A DNA stretch of 53,487 nucleotides from Competibacter_A sp003527885 (lineage in GTDB: Bacteria; Pseudomonadota; Gammaproteobacteria; Competibacterales; Competibacteraceae). Positions 8,949-18,100 of this stretch are shown here, piece by piece (position 1 is the stretch's first letter; the number at the start of each line of letters is the position of its first letter). The stretch lies in the NCBI GenBank assembly GCA_035442025.1, contig DAORPQ010000012.1:1-53487 (forward strand), in the 5' to 3' direction. Made by a program: the position numbers and the translations under genes. A model generated the notes under the pieces. It was not told where the DNA came from. It searched no databases and was given only the letters and a program-made list of their open reading frames with translations.

Positions 8949-9866
8949 TCAGCGCGCGCCCGGACGCGCTCCGATCCGGTTGCGAAAGTCCGCCCAGGCG
9001 TCGGCGACGCCCAACGCGATGACCGCCTGCGACAGCAGCGGAACCAGCAGCAAGTAAAACACCAGCAGCCAAGCGGGGGAGAGCTGTAGTTTGAACGCCA
9101 GCGCGTGAACGAGCGCGATACCCTGTAGAGTGTATAGCGTTCCCAGAACCAACGCCAAGTTGCTCAAGGGCGGCCAGCCGGACCACAGCGCCGCCGCAAA
9201 CAGCGCCAAGGTTAGCGCGGCGAGCGGCCGACCCAGCCGCAAGCCCCGAATTTCGGGGCCAAAACCGCCGGGATTGAACAGCAGCGCCTGCCACCAGCGG
9301 CCCAGGAGCAAGCCCGACAGCGCCACCAAGAGAACCGCGCTGACGATATGGCCCGGCAGGTAAGGCGCCCAGCCTTCGATCAGCTGTAGCAGTCGATCCA
9401 GGAATGCGCGGTCCGCGGTCGATCCGAGCGAGCCGGTGTTCGCCAGTTCCTGACGGATGCCGGACAGCATGGCGCCCCACCGGGTGGTCGGGTCGTCCAT
9501 GACCAGATAGAAACCCGCCACCCCCAGCAGCCCCAGCAGAGCCGCCACCTGAAAGGTTCGCGACAGGGAGACGGTCGCGCGCAGGGTGGCCGCCAACAAC
9601 ACCAGCGGCAACCAGCAGGACAGCAGCACTTGCAGCATCGACCAAGGCTCGCCGAGGACCAGCCACGCCAGTCCGGCGGCTCCCAGTCCCGCCGAGACGG
9701 TGATCGGCGCGCCCGCGAGCACGCCTCGGCGCAAGGCGATCAAGGCAATGATCGCTGTCGCCACGACCAGAAAGGGCGGGAGCAGCCAAAACAAAACGGC
9801 CGAAGCGGCGGCGGTCAGCGCCGCCGCCGGGCGGCTGCGCATGACAAAAGCGGCGAGCGACCGCAC
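8949..9866 (-). CDS. DUF2232-like polytopic inner-membrane protein
   Basis: This 305-residue, very hydrophobic protein has about 7-8 predicted membrane segments (first at about 18-45, last at about 265-290) and no catalytic motif that I can identify. Its place between rpsR and rplI and its N-terminus of the form MRxLAxFxMRxR match the DUF2232 family found there in gammaproteobacteria, whose function is unknown. I chose the GTG at 9866 because it restores that conserved N-terminus; an ATG at 9842 would remove eight residues. Neither start has a good ribosome binding site, which suggests translational coupling to rpsR. Confidence 0.85.
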   Translation of the reverse strand: MRSLAAFVMRSRPAAALTAAASAVLFWLLPPFLVVATAIIALIALRRGVLAGAPITVSAGLGAAGLAWLVLGEPWSMLQVLLSCWLPLVLLAATLRATVSLSRTFQVAALLGLLGVAGFYLVMDDPTTRWGAMLSGIRQELANTGSLGSTADRAFLDRLLQLIEGWAPYLPGHIVSAVLLVALSGLLLGRWWQALLFNPGGFGPEIRGLRLGRPLAALTLALFAAALWSGWPPLSNLALVLGTLYTLQGIALVHALAFKLQLSPAWLLVFYLLLVPLLSQAVIALGVADAWADFRNRIGARPGAR

Positions 9867-9910
9867 GGCAAGCGGTTCCGCGACCGGCTGGCGGCAGCGT
9901 GTGCTCGCGG

Positions 9911-10135
9911 CTAATGCCGGTCGCAGTACGGGAGCAGGGCCAGAAACCGGGCCCGCTTGATCGCGACCGACAGTTGGCGCTGGTAGCGGGTTTTGGTGCC
10001 GGTAATGCGGCTCGGTACGATTTTGCCGGTTTCCGTGATGTAGTTTTTCAGGGTGACGATGTCCTTGTAATCGATTTCCTTAACGCCTTCGGCGGTGAAC
10101 CGACAGAATTTCTTGCGACGAAAAAAGCGCGACAT
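9911..10135 (-). CDS. rpsR: Small ribosomal subunit protein bS18
   Basis: The 74-residue protein matches S18 throughout: MSRFFRRKKFCRF at the start, IDYKDIVTLKNYITETGKIVPSRITGT in the core, and RQLSVAIKRARFLALLPY at the end. S18 binds S6 on the 30S platform, and rpsF lies just upstream in the same operon. Confidence 0.99.
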   Translation of the reverse strand: MSRFFRRKKFCRFTAEGVKEIDYKDIVTLKNYITETGKIVPSRITGTKTRYQRQLSVAIKRARFLALLPYCDRH

Positions 10136-10336
10136 GATGCATTAACCCTCAAAAGGTGTTTGTAGTAAGCGGCCACCGAACTTTGCGGCGGCGGAGCGCG
10201 GGTTCAGGTCGTCGGCGCCGCCGGCGCGCCCGTGGCCGAGCCAAAGGCTTTGCGCCCCTCGAACGCGGCGCCAACGAGACTTGCGGGATTCGCCCCTAGC
10301 AGGATCGCGGCGGGTACGAGGACGCCAGTCAGACGC

Positions 10337-10765
10337 TCAGGCCGCCTCGTCGTCGACGTCGGTTTCCTCATCGTCAACGTCTTCGCGGCTCAGGCGCTCC
10401 TCGCGCTCGCCTTGGCCATCGCGATCCGGGTGGCCTTCGCGCTCGTCGCGCGATTTGATGAGCGGCGAGGGCTCGGTTTCGGGGGTGTCGCGCTGGATGA
10501 CGAGATTGCGGATGACGGCATCGTTGAAACGGAACGCGCTCTGCATTTCCTGGAGCACCGCCAAGCTGCATTCCACATTCATCAACACGTAGTGGGCTTT
10601 GTGAATCTTGTTGATGGGGTAAGCCAGCTGGCGGCGGCCCCAGTCTTCCAGACGGTGGATTTGCCCGCCGTCCTCCTGGATCATGGCGCGGTAGCGCTCG
10701 ATCATGGCCGGGACTTGTTCGCTCTGGTCGGGATGGACCAGAAAGACGATTTCGTAATGTCGCAT
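10337..10765 (-). CDS. rpsF: Small ribosomal subunit protein bS6
   Basis: The start MRHYEIVFLVHPDQSEQVPAMIERY and the block GGQIHRLEDWGRRQLAYPI identify S6. I use the ATG at 10765 with AAGGAG five bases upstream; a TTG one codon earlier is too close to that site. At 142 residues it has a long, highly charged C-terminal tail (about 105-142) ending in an acidic run DDEETDVDDEAA. S6 tails are modified by RimK-type glutamate ligases in E. coli, and this tail is longer than usual. It is the first gene of the rpsF-rpsR-DUF2232-rplI group. Confidence 0.98.
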   Translation of the reverse strand: MRHYEIVFLVHPDQSEQVPAMIERYRAMIQEDGGQIHRLEDWGRRQLAYPINKIHKAHYVLMNVECSLAVLQEMQSAFRFNDAVIRNLVIQRDTPETEPSPLIKSRDEREGHPDRDGQGEREERLSREDVDDEETDVDDEAA

Positions 10766-10993
10766 CAAGGCTCCTTACGGATAATGACCGCCTCCCGCGG
10801 CGCGGTGAGGCAAGGAGGGGCGGTCCGAGCGGGCCGCAAAAAACAATCATTCTATGGGGAAACGTCGGGCCGTGCAACGCCGCGCCGCGCGATGGGCGGA
10901 TTCGCCAGAGGGTTCCAAGTGGCGCGATTCCGCCTACAATTGAGCGAGGCTCCGCCGGTTCGGCGCACGGGATAACTATTATAAGATCATGCC

Positions 10994-11512
10994 ATGAAAG
11001 AATTTGTTATCGGTGGCGCGCGCTCGGGCAAGAGCGCTTTCGCCCAGCGGCGCGCTCTCGAAGGCGGGTTGAGCGTCATCTATGTCGCCACCGCGCAAGC
11101 CGGCGACCGGGAAATGGCCGAGCGCATCGTCCGCCATCGCGCCGAACGCCCCTCCGCCTGGGGCCTGGTGGAAGAACCCTTGGCCTTGGCCGAAGCGTTG
11201 ACCGCCCACGCCGCGCCAGATCGTTGCCTGTTGGTCGATTGTCTGACCCTGTGGTCCAGCAACCTACTGGCCGCCGGCGTCGAGCGCGCGGCGGCGGAAA
11301 CCGATCGGTTGCTCGCCGTTCTCCCGGCCTTGCCCGGTCACATCGTGCTGGTCAGCAACGAAGTGGGGCAGGGCATCGTACCCGCCAACCCCTCGGCCCG
11401 CCGTTTTCGCGACGAGGCCGGCCGCTTGCACCAGGCGGTCGCCAGCCGCTGCGACCGGGTGACTTTGGTGGTTGCCGGGCTCCCTCTTACCCTCAAGGAC
11501 TGTCTCGCATGA
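10994..11512 (+). CDS. cobU: Adenosylcobinamide kinase / adenosylcobinamide-phosphate guanylyltransferase
   Basis: CobU phosphorylates adenosylcobinamide and then transfers GMP to give AdoCbi-GDP, the substrate for CobS. The 172-residue protein starts with the P-loop IGGARSGKSAFAQ and has the VDCLTLWSSNLL block and the SNEVGQGIVPxN motif of the family. It is the first gene of cobUTCS, and its stop overlaps the cobT start as ATGA. No cobalamin riboswitch is evident in the 220 bases upstream, between the divergent rpsF and this gene. Confidence 0.96.
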   Translation: MKEFVIGGARSGKSAFAQRRALEGGLSVIYVATAQAGDREMAERIVRHRAERPSAWGLVEEPLALAEALTAHAAPDRCLLVDCLTLWSSNLLAAGVERAAAETDRLLAVLPALPGHIVLVSNEVGQGIVPANPSARRFRDEAGRLHQAVASRCDRVTLVVAGLPLTLKDCLA

Positions 11513-12552
11513 GCTCTCACTGGTATGACGACCCGATCGCTGCTTCCGATAACGCCGTGCGGGTCGCCGCTCGCGAGCGGCAGGCGCAACTGACCAAGCC
11601 GCCCGGTTCTCTGGGTCGACTGGAAGAGCTCGGGGTCATGCTGGCGGCCATGCAGGGCACCCAACGGCCGCGTTTGGACCAGATCTGGATCACCGTGTTC
11701 GCCGGCGATCACGGCGTGGTCGCCGAGGGCGTTTCGGCTTTCCCGCAGGCGGTGACCGCCGAGATGGTGCGCAACTTCGCGCGCGGCGGCGCGGCGATCA
11801 GCGTGCTGGCCCGGGAATGGAACGCGCGGCTCGAGGTGGTGAACGTCGGTACGGCGCGGGCCATGCCGGAGCTGCCGGGCGTGTTGGATGCGCGGGTCGG
11901 ACCCGGCACCGCCAATTTTGTCGGGGGTCCCGCCATGACTTCCGAGCAGTTGCGCGCCGCGTTGGCGGCGGGCCACGATGCCGCCGAACGGGCCGTGATC
12001 GGCGGGGCGCAGTTGTTCGTCGGCGGGGAGATGGGCATCGGCAACACCACCAGCGCGGCCGCCGTCGCCTGCTCCCTGTTGGGGTTGCCCGCCGAAAAAC
12101 TGGCCGGTCCCGGCACCGGATTGGATGACGCCGGCATCGCCCGCAAGGCGCGCGTGATCGAACGGGCGCTGGCCCGGCATCGCAGCGACCGGCCGCTCGA
12201 GGCGCTGCAACGCTTGGGCGGCTTCGAGATCGCCGCGCTGGCGGGCGCTTATCTGCGCTGCGGCCAGCTCGGCGTGCCGGCGCTGGTGGATGGGTTCATC
12301 GCCACCGCCGCCGCGCTGGCGGCGGTGCGGTTGCGGCCGGAGTTGGCGGCTTGGTTGTTCTACGCGCACTGTTCCGCCGAACCGGGCCATCGCTGTCTGT
12401 TGGACGCCTTGCAGGCCAGCCCGCTGCTCGCGTTGGACATGCGGCTGGGCGAGGCGAGCGGGGCGGCGGTGGCGATGCCAATCCTGCGCGCCGCCGCCGC
12501 CTTGCACGCGGGGATGGCGACCTTCGCCGAAGCGGGGGTCTCGCGGGCATGA
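11509..12552 (+). CDS. cobT: Nicotinate-nucleotide-dimethylbenzimidazole phosphoribosyltransferase
   Basis: CobT makes alpha-ribazole phosphate, the activated lower ligand of cobalamin. I start it at the ATG at 11509 (MSSHWYDDPIAASDNAV), giving 347 residues, the family's usual length; the frame is open further upstream but that is cobU coding sequence. KPPGSLGRLEEL, FAGDHGVVAEGVSAFPQ and GEMGIGNTTSAAA are the characteristic binding loops. It overlaps cobU at its start and cobC at its stop by ATGA, indicating translational coupling. Confidence 0.97.
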   Translation: MSSHWYDDPIAASDNAVRVAARERQAQLTKPPGSLGRLEELGVMLAAMQGTQRPRLDQIWITVFAGDHGVVAEGVSAFPQAVTAEMVRNFARGGAAISVLAREWNARLEVVNVGTARAMPELPGVLDARVGPGTANFVGGPAMTSEQLRAALAAGHDAAERAVIGGAQLFVGGEMGIGNTTSAAAVACSLLGLPAEKLAGPGTGLDDAGIARKARVIERALARHRSDRPLEALQRLGGFEIAALAGAYLRCGQLGVPALVDGFIATAAALAAVRLRPELAAWLFYAHCSAEPGHRCLLDALQASPLLALDMRLGEASGAAVAMPILRAAAALHAGMATFAEAGVSRA

Positions 12553-13154
12553 GCGAATTTACCGTGGTGGATTTGTTGCGGCACGGCGAGCCGGAGGGAG
12601 GGCAAAAATTCCGGGGCGCGATCGACGATCCCTTGAGCGCGCTCGGCTGGCGGCAGATGCGGGCGACGGTGGGCGCCTGTCGCGACTGGGAGGCTGTGAT
12701 CAGCTCGCCGCTGCGCCGCTGCGCCGCTTTCGCCCGCGAATTGAGCGAGCAACTGAACCGGCCCCTGGCCATCGACAGCGGCTTCAGCGAGTTGAGCTTC
12801 GGCATCTGGGAAGGCCGCGCCGTCGCCGAGGTCAGCGCCGCGGAACCGGCCGCGCTGGGGCGTTTCTGGCGCGATCCGGTCGCCCATCCGATCCCGCAAG
12901 GCGAACCGGTCGCCGATTTCGACCGGCGGGTCGGCCGGGCGTGGGACGAGTTGCTGCGCGGCTACCGGGGCCGGCACGTGTTGCTGGTCGCGCACGGCGG
13001 GGTCATTCGCATGATCCTGCGCCGGTTGCTGGAGATGCCGTTGCACCGCATCTGGCGAATCGAGGTGCCCTACGCGGCGCTCAGCCGGATCCGCCAGCAT
13101 TGCGATCCCCAGGCCGAGCCGCATTTGGTGTTCCACAACGGTCGCTTGACCTGA
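12549..13154 (+). CDS. cobC: Alpha-ribazole phosphatase (histidine phosphatase family)
   Basis: This 201-residue protein belongs to the phosphoglycerate-mutase-like superfamily. The catalytic RHGEP block carries the phospho-His at residue 12, and the second catalytic histidine is in LLVAHGGVIRMIL. In this operon it should remove the phosphate from alpha-ribazole phosphate or adenosylcobalamin phosphate. Sequence alone cannot fully separate it from other small histidine phosphatases, but the position between cobT and cobS is decisive. It overlaps cobT (ATGA) and shares the A of its TGA with the cobS ATG. Confidence 0.9.
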   Translation: MSEFTVVDLLRHGEPEGGQKFRGAIDDPLSALGWRQMRATVGACRDWEAVISSPLRRCAAFARELSEQLNRPLAIDSGFSELSFGIWEGRAVAEVSAAEPAALGRFWRDPVAHPIPQGEPVADFDRRVGRAWDELLRGYRGRHVLLVAHGGVIRMILRRLLEMPLHRIWRIEVPYAALSRIRQHCDPQAEPHLVFHNGRLT

Positions 13155-13906
13155 TGCGCGCCTTTATTCTGGCGCTGCAATTGTTGACCCGGTTGCCGGT
13201 TCCCTTGCTTGGCCCGCCGCCGCAGCCTCGGGAGCTGGGGTTTTCGGTGCTGTTTTTTCCGGTGGTCGGCGCGGTGATCGGGGCGTTGCTGGCGGGGTTG
13301 CACACCGCGCTGTGGTTGACCGATCCCGGTGTGTTGGCGGGTCTGGTCCTCACCGTTTGGGTCATCTTGACCGGCGGTTTGCATCTGGATGGTTTGGCCG
13401 ATAGCGCCGATGCCTGGGTCGGCGGTCAGGGCGACCACGACCGGACGTTGGCGATCATGAAAGACCCGCGTAGCGGCCCTATCGCGATAGCGGTGATCGG
13501 CTTGGTCCTGCTGAACAAGTTTGCCGCCTTGCAAGTGCTGCTGGCCGGCGATGGTCGCACCGTCCTGTTATTGGCTCCGGTGCTGGGCCGCGCGGTGATG
13601 GTGTTGCTGCTGGTGACGACGCCCTACGTCCGGTCTGAAGGCTTGGGCGAACCCTATGCCTTGCACGTGCCGCGCGCCAGCTGTGGGTTGATGGTCTTGG
13701 CCAGCGCCGTGACCGCGGTGATGGCGCTCGGCTGGCAAGGAGGGGCACTGCTCGTTCTTCTGGGAGTCGGGTTTTTCGGCCTCCGGCGTGGCGTGTTGGC
13801 GCGCTTGGGCGGGGTGACCGGCGATATTTTGGGCGCCGCCTGTGAATTGGCTGAAACCGCCGTATTGCTGGGATTGGTGTTGGTGGCGGATTTGGAAATG
13901 CCCTGA
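13154..13906 (+). CDS. cobS: Adenosylcobinamide-GDP ribazoletransferase (cobalamin synthase)
   Basis: CobS joins AdoCbi-GDP and alpha-ribazole in the inner membrane. The 250-residue protein is polytopic, starts MRAFILALQLLTRLPVP, and contains the metal-binding block GGLHLDGLADSADAW followed by the MKDPRSGPIAIA motif. It overlaps cobC by one base (TGATG) and ends the operon. Confidence 0.97.
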   Translation: MRAFILALQLLTRLPVPLLGPPPQPRELGFSVLFFPVVGAVIGALLAGLHTALWLTDPGVLAGLVLTVWVILTGGLHLDGLADSADAWVGGQGDHDRTLAIMKDPRSGPIAIAVIGLVLLNKFAALQVLLAGDGRTVLLLAPVLGRAVMVLLLVTTPYVRSEGLGEPYALHVPRASCGLMVLASAVTAVMALGWQGGALLVLLGVGFFGLRRGVLARLGGVTGDILGAACELAETAVLLGLVLVADLEMP

Positions 13907-14021
13907 GCCTGGGTCCGGGCGGATATCGGGCGGCTTGTTTCGCCGTGACCCGACCCCGGCTTGCGCGCCGCGCCAACAGCCGGAAGGCTCACCCGTCCTC
14001 CCTTGCCCCCGAGCGCCATAA

Positions 14022-14041
14022 ATATTAGACTAATCTAATAT
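14022..14041. promoter_or_regulatory. Perfect inverted repeat, candidate repressor operator of the RND efflux operon
   Basis: ATATTAGA (14022-14029) and TCTAATAT (14034-14041) are exact inverse complements separated by CTAA. The element sits in an AT-rich patch 33 bases before the membrane-fusion-protein ATG, where it would overlap a promoter. Its size and symmetry suit a dimeric winged-helix or TetR-type repressor. No regulator gene is adjacent. Confidence 0.65.
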
Positions 14042-14074
14042 ATTAATATATCGCCGGCTTGGAAGGATGTGGTC

Positions 14075-15124
14075 ATGTTCTTGCCGAATCGTCTCTTGCT
14101 GCTGTTGTGGCCTTTACTCGGCGTGATGCCGGACTGGAGCGGTGCCGCCGAAGCACCCTTTCCGGTCGCCGAAGCGAAGCTGCAAACGCTGCCGGACGAG
14201 CGAATTCTCGACGGTGTGGTCGAGGCGGTGAACCAGAGCACGGTCTCCGCTCAGACCGCCGGCCGGGTCGAGACCATCATGGCCGATGTCAACGACTTCG
14301 TGCCGCAAGGCGCCCCCATCATCCGCATCCGCAACATCGAGCAGCGCGCCGGTCTCGACCAGGCGCAAGCCAATCTGCGCGAGGCGCAAGCCCGGTTTCT
14401 GGAAGCGGAGGCCGAATACCAGCGCATCCGCGGCGTCTACGAAAAGAAAGTCGTCGCCAAGGCGACGATGGACGCCGCCACCGCCGCTTTCGACACCGCC
14501 AAGGCCCGGCTGGAAGCCGCGCAAGCGGGGGTTTCCCAGGCCAAGGAATCGCTGGGCTACACCACCGTTAACGCCCCCTACAGCGGCATCGTGCTGCAGC
14601 GCCACGTCCAGCTCGGTGAAACGGTCCAGCCCGGCAAGCCGCTGATGACGGGGTTCTCGCTCGACGAGTTGCGGGTGGTGGTGAACGTGCCGCAGCGCTT
14701 GATCGTTCCCGTGCGAAAATACAGGCAAGCCCGCGTGTCGCCGCCGGCCGGCGGCAAAGGTATCGCCGCCGAGAAGTTGGTCTTTTTCCCCTATGCCGAC
14801 CCCCAGAGCAACGTCTTCAAGGTGCGGGTCCATCTCCCCAGAAAGACCGAAGGATTTTATCCGGGCATGTTCGTCAAGACGGCTTTTCAAGTGGGCGATG
14901 CCAGCGCTTTGACCGTGCCGCGTCAGGCCCTGGTCCAGCGGGGTGAAGTGAGTGGTGTCTATGTGCTGCGGGATGGCAAGGTCAGCCTGCGGCAGGTGCG
15001 TCCCGGTCGGGTCGAGGCTGAAACGGTCGAAATTCTAGCCGGGCTGGAGCCGGGCGAGCAGGTGGCCCTGGAGCCGATCAAGGCGGGGCTCTATCTCAAG
15101 GACCAGCGGCGGAAGGGGCCGTAA
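14075..15124 (+). CDS. RND efflux periplasmic adaptor (membrane fusion protein)
   Basis: The 349-residue protein has a signal-peptide-like N-terminus (LLLLLWPLLGV, cleavage likely after WSGAA near residue 25), a biotinyl-lipoyl-like half motif, a helical hairpin (AQANLREAQARFLEAEAEYQR...AKARLEAAQAGVSQAKESLG), the second half TTVNAPYSGIVLQRHVQLGETVQPG, and a beta-barrel domain. It bridges the inner-membrane pump to an outer-membrane channel. I use ATG 14075, eight bases after GGAAGG; a GTG at 14069 is too close to that site. The pump gene follows after one base. No outer-membrane factor gene is nearby, so a shared TolC is likely. Confidence 0.93.
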   Translation: MFLPNRLLLLLWPLLGVMPDWSGAAEAPFPVAEAKLQTLPDERILDGVVEAVNQSTVSAQTAGRVETIMADVNDFVPQGAPIIRIRNIEQRAGLDQAQANLREAQARFLEAEAEYQRIRGVYEKKVVAKATMDAATAAFDTAKARLEAAQAGVSQAKESLGYTTVNAPYSGIVLQRHVQLGETVQPGKPLMTGFSLDELRVVVNVPQRLIVPVRKYRQARVSPPAGGKGIAAEKLVFFPYADPQSNVFKVRVHLPRKTEGFYPGMFVKTAFQVGDASALTVPRQALVQRGEVSGVYVLRDGKVSLRQVRPGRVEAETVEILAGLEPGEQVALEPIKAGLYLKDQRRKGP

Positions 15125-15125
15125 G

Positions 15126-18100
15126 GTGAGCGCCACCGCCGAAGCGCGGCTCGGCTTATCTGGAGCGGTCGCCAAAAAGTTCCTGCTCGGTGAAATCACG
15201 CCGCTATTGGCGCTGGTGGGTTTGCTGATGGGCGTATTCGCGGTGCTGGTGACGCCCCGCGAAGAAGAACCGCAGATCAACGTCACCTTCGCCAACGTTT
15301 TCATCGCTTTTCCCGGCGCGACCGCCCGGGAAGTGGAACGGCTGGTCAGCGGTCCCGCCGAACAGATGCTGGCGGAAATCGAGGGTGTGGAACACGTCTA
15401 TTCGGTATCGCGTCCCGGCATGGCGGTGCTGACCGTGCAATTCAAGGTCGGCGAGCCGTACACCGACGCCGTCGTCCGCCTGTACAACAAACTCTATTCC
15501 AACGCCGACTGGCTACCGGCCCATCTCGGCGTCAGCCCGCCCATCGTCAAGCCCAAGGGCATCGACGATGTGCCGATCCTCGGCCTGACGCTGTGGACCG
15601 AAAATCCCCGGCAGGGCGCCGACGATCTGGCGCGGGTCGCGCACAGCCTGGAAACCGAACTGAAACGGGTGGCCGGCACGCGCGATTTGTATACCATCGG
15701 CGCGCCCGACCGGGCGGTGTTAGTGCGGTTCGATCCGGCCCAGCTGGCCGGTCACGGCCTGGCCTTGGCCGATCTCCGGCGGTCGTTGCAAGCGGCCAAC
15801 GCCTCAAGCGATGCCGGAGCCCTGGTCGGCGACAACCGCGAAATCCCGGTGCAGGCTGGCGGTTTCCTGGTGGACCCGGCGGAACTCGGTAGCTTGGTGG
15901 TCGGCTTGCACCAGGGCGCACCGGTGTATCTGGCGGATGTCGCCGAGGTGACATCGGGTTCGGATCAGCCGGTGCGTTACGTCTGGCTGGGTACGGGGCC
16001 GGCGGCGCGGGCCAACGGCATCGCGGCAGAGGGCGAATTTCCCGCCGTGACGCTGGCCATCGCCAAGAAGCCCGGTGAAAACGCGGTGCTCATCGCCGAG
16101 CAGATTCTGGAACGGGTCGAACAACTGAAAGGCACCGTCATCCCGGAAGGCGTCAATATCACCGTCACCCGTAACTACGGCGTGACCGCCAACGATAAGG
16201 CGATGACGCTGATCGCCAAGCTGATTTTCGCCACCGCGCTGGTGATCGTGCTGGTGTGGCTGGCGCTGGGCTGGCGCGAGGCGTCCATCGTCGGCGCGGC
16301 GGTGATTTTGACGCTGACCATCACCTTGTTCGCCTCGTGGGCCTGGGGTTTCACCCTCAACCGGGTTTCGCTGTTCGCGTTGATCTTCTCCATCGGCATC
16401 CTGGTGGATGATGCCATCGTGGTGGTGGAGAACATCCACCGCCACCTCCACCTGGGCGGTCATACGTTGGTCGAGGCGATACCGCTGGCGGTGGATGAGG
16501 TCGGCGGGCCGACCATTCTGGCGACCTTTACCGTCATCGCCGCCCTGCTGCCGATGGCTTTCGTCTCCGGTCTGATGGGGCCGTACATGAGCCCCATCCC
16601 GATCAATTCCAGCATGGGCATGTTGATTTCGCTGGCGGTGGCCTTCGTGTTCACGCCGTGGCTGACCTACAAGGTGCTGCGGCGGGTGGTGGAGAAGCAT
16701 GGACCCTCACCCCCGACCTCTCTCCCGGAGGGCGAGGGGAGCACTGCGCCCTCACCCCCGGCCTCTCTCCCGGAGGGCGAGGGGGGACATTGGCAGGAGG
16801 ATTTTTCCCACCGGCTGTTTCGGCGGGTGGTCGGGCCGTTTTTGCGCGGACGGCAAGGGAAGCCGTTACGCTGGTTGCTCGGCGGTGGCGTCCTGTTGCT
16901 GATCGCCGCTTCGGTCAGCTTGGCGTATTTCCAGCTGGTCGTGCTGAAAATGCTGCCGTTCGACAACAAGTCGGAATTTCAAGTTATCGTCGATCTGCCG
17001 GAAGGCACGACGCTGGAACAGACCGCGCGAGTGTTGGGCGAACTGGGCCGCGCTCTGACCGCGGTCGAGGAAGTCACCGACTATCAGGTTTACGCGGGAA
17101 CGGCCGCGCCGATCAATTTCAACGGCTTGGTCCGGCAGTATTATTTGCGGGCCGGGGCCAACGTCGGCGACATTCAGGTCAATCTGGCGGACAAGAAGCA
17201 CCGCCACCGCCAGAGCCACGAAATCGCCCTGGCGGTGCGCGGCCCACTGCAGGAGATCGGCAAACGATATAACGCCAACGTCAAGGTGGTCGAAGTCCCG
17301 CCCGGCCCGCCGGTGATGGCCCCGCTGGTGGCCGAAGTTTACGGCTTGGACTATCCGGGCCAAATCGCCGTCGCCCGACAGGTGGGCGCGCTGTTTGGCG
17401 CCACGCCGGACATCGTGGACGTGGACGATACGGTCGAAGCGCCGTCCGAACGGCTGATCGTTCATGTGGATCGCGCCAAAGCCGCCTTGCTGGGGGTCTC
17501 GCAACAAGCCGTCGCCGCCGACATCAACACCGCGTTGCGTGGCGAGGATGTCAGCTACCTGCATTCCGAAAACACCAAATACCCGATTCCGCTGCGACTG
17601 CGCTTGCCAGTCGCCGACCAAGCCGACGCCGCTTCGGTTTTGGCGCTGAAGACGCGCGGCCAGGGCGGCGAGCTGGTGCCGCTGTCGGAAGTGGTCGACA
17701 TCGAGCGAACCCAGCGTGAAAACACGATCTATCACAAGGACTTGCTGCCGGTGGTGTTCGTGTTCGGCGATATGGCCGGCAAACTGGACAGCCCGCTTTA
17801 CGGCATGTTCGAGATTTTCGGCCGTTTGCGGGATCGAGCCGGCGGCGACAAGCTGGCGCAATTCTTCATCCGCCAGCCGGACAACCCCTACGGCTACAGC
17901 CTGAAATGGGACGGTGAGTGGCAGATCACCTACGAAACCTTCCGCGACATGGGCATCGCCTATGGGGTGGGGATGATCCTGATTTACTTGCTGGTGGTGG
18001 CGCAGTTTCGCTCGTATCTCGTGCCGCTCATCATCATGGCCCCCATCCCGTTGACCGTCATCGGGGTGATGCCGGGCCACGCCTTGCTGCACGCGCAATT

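Noticed and set aside
10775..10993. Cobalamin riboswitch upstream of cobU
   Set aside because: I looked for the conserved box and paired core and did not find them in the 220 bases before cobU.
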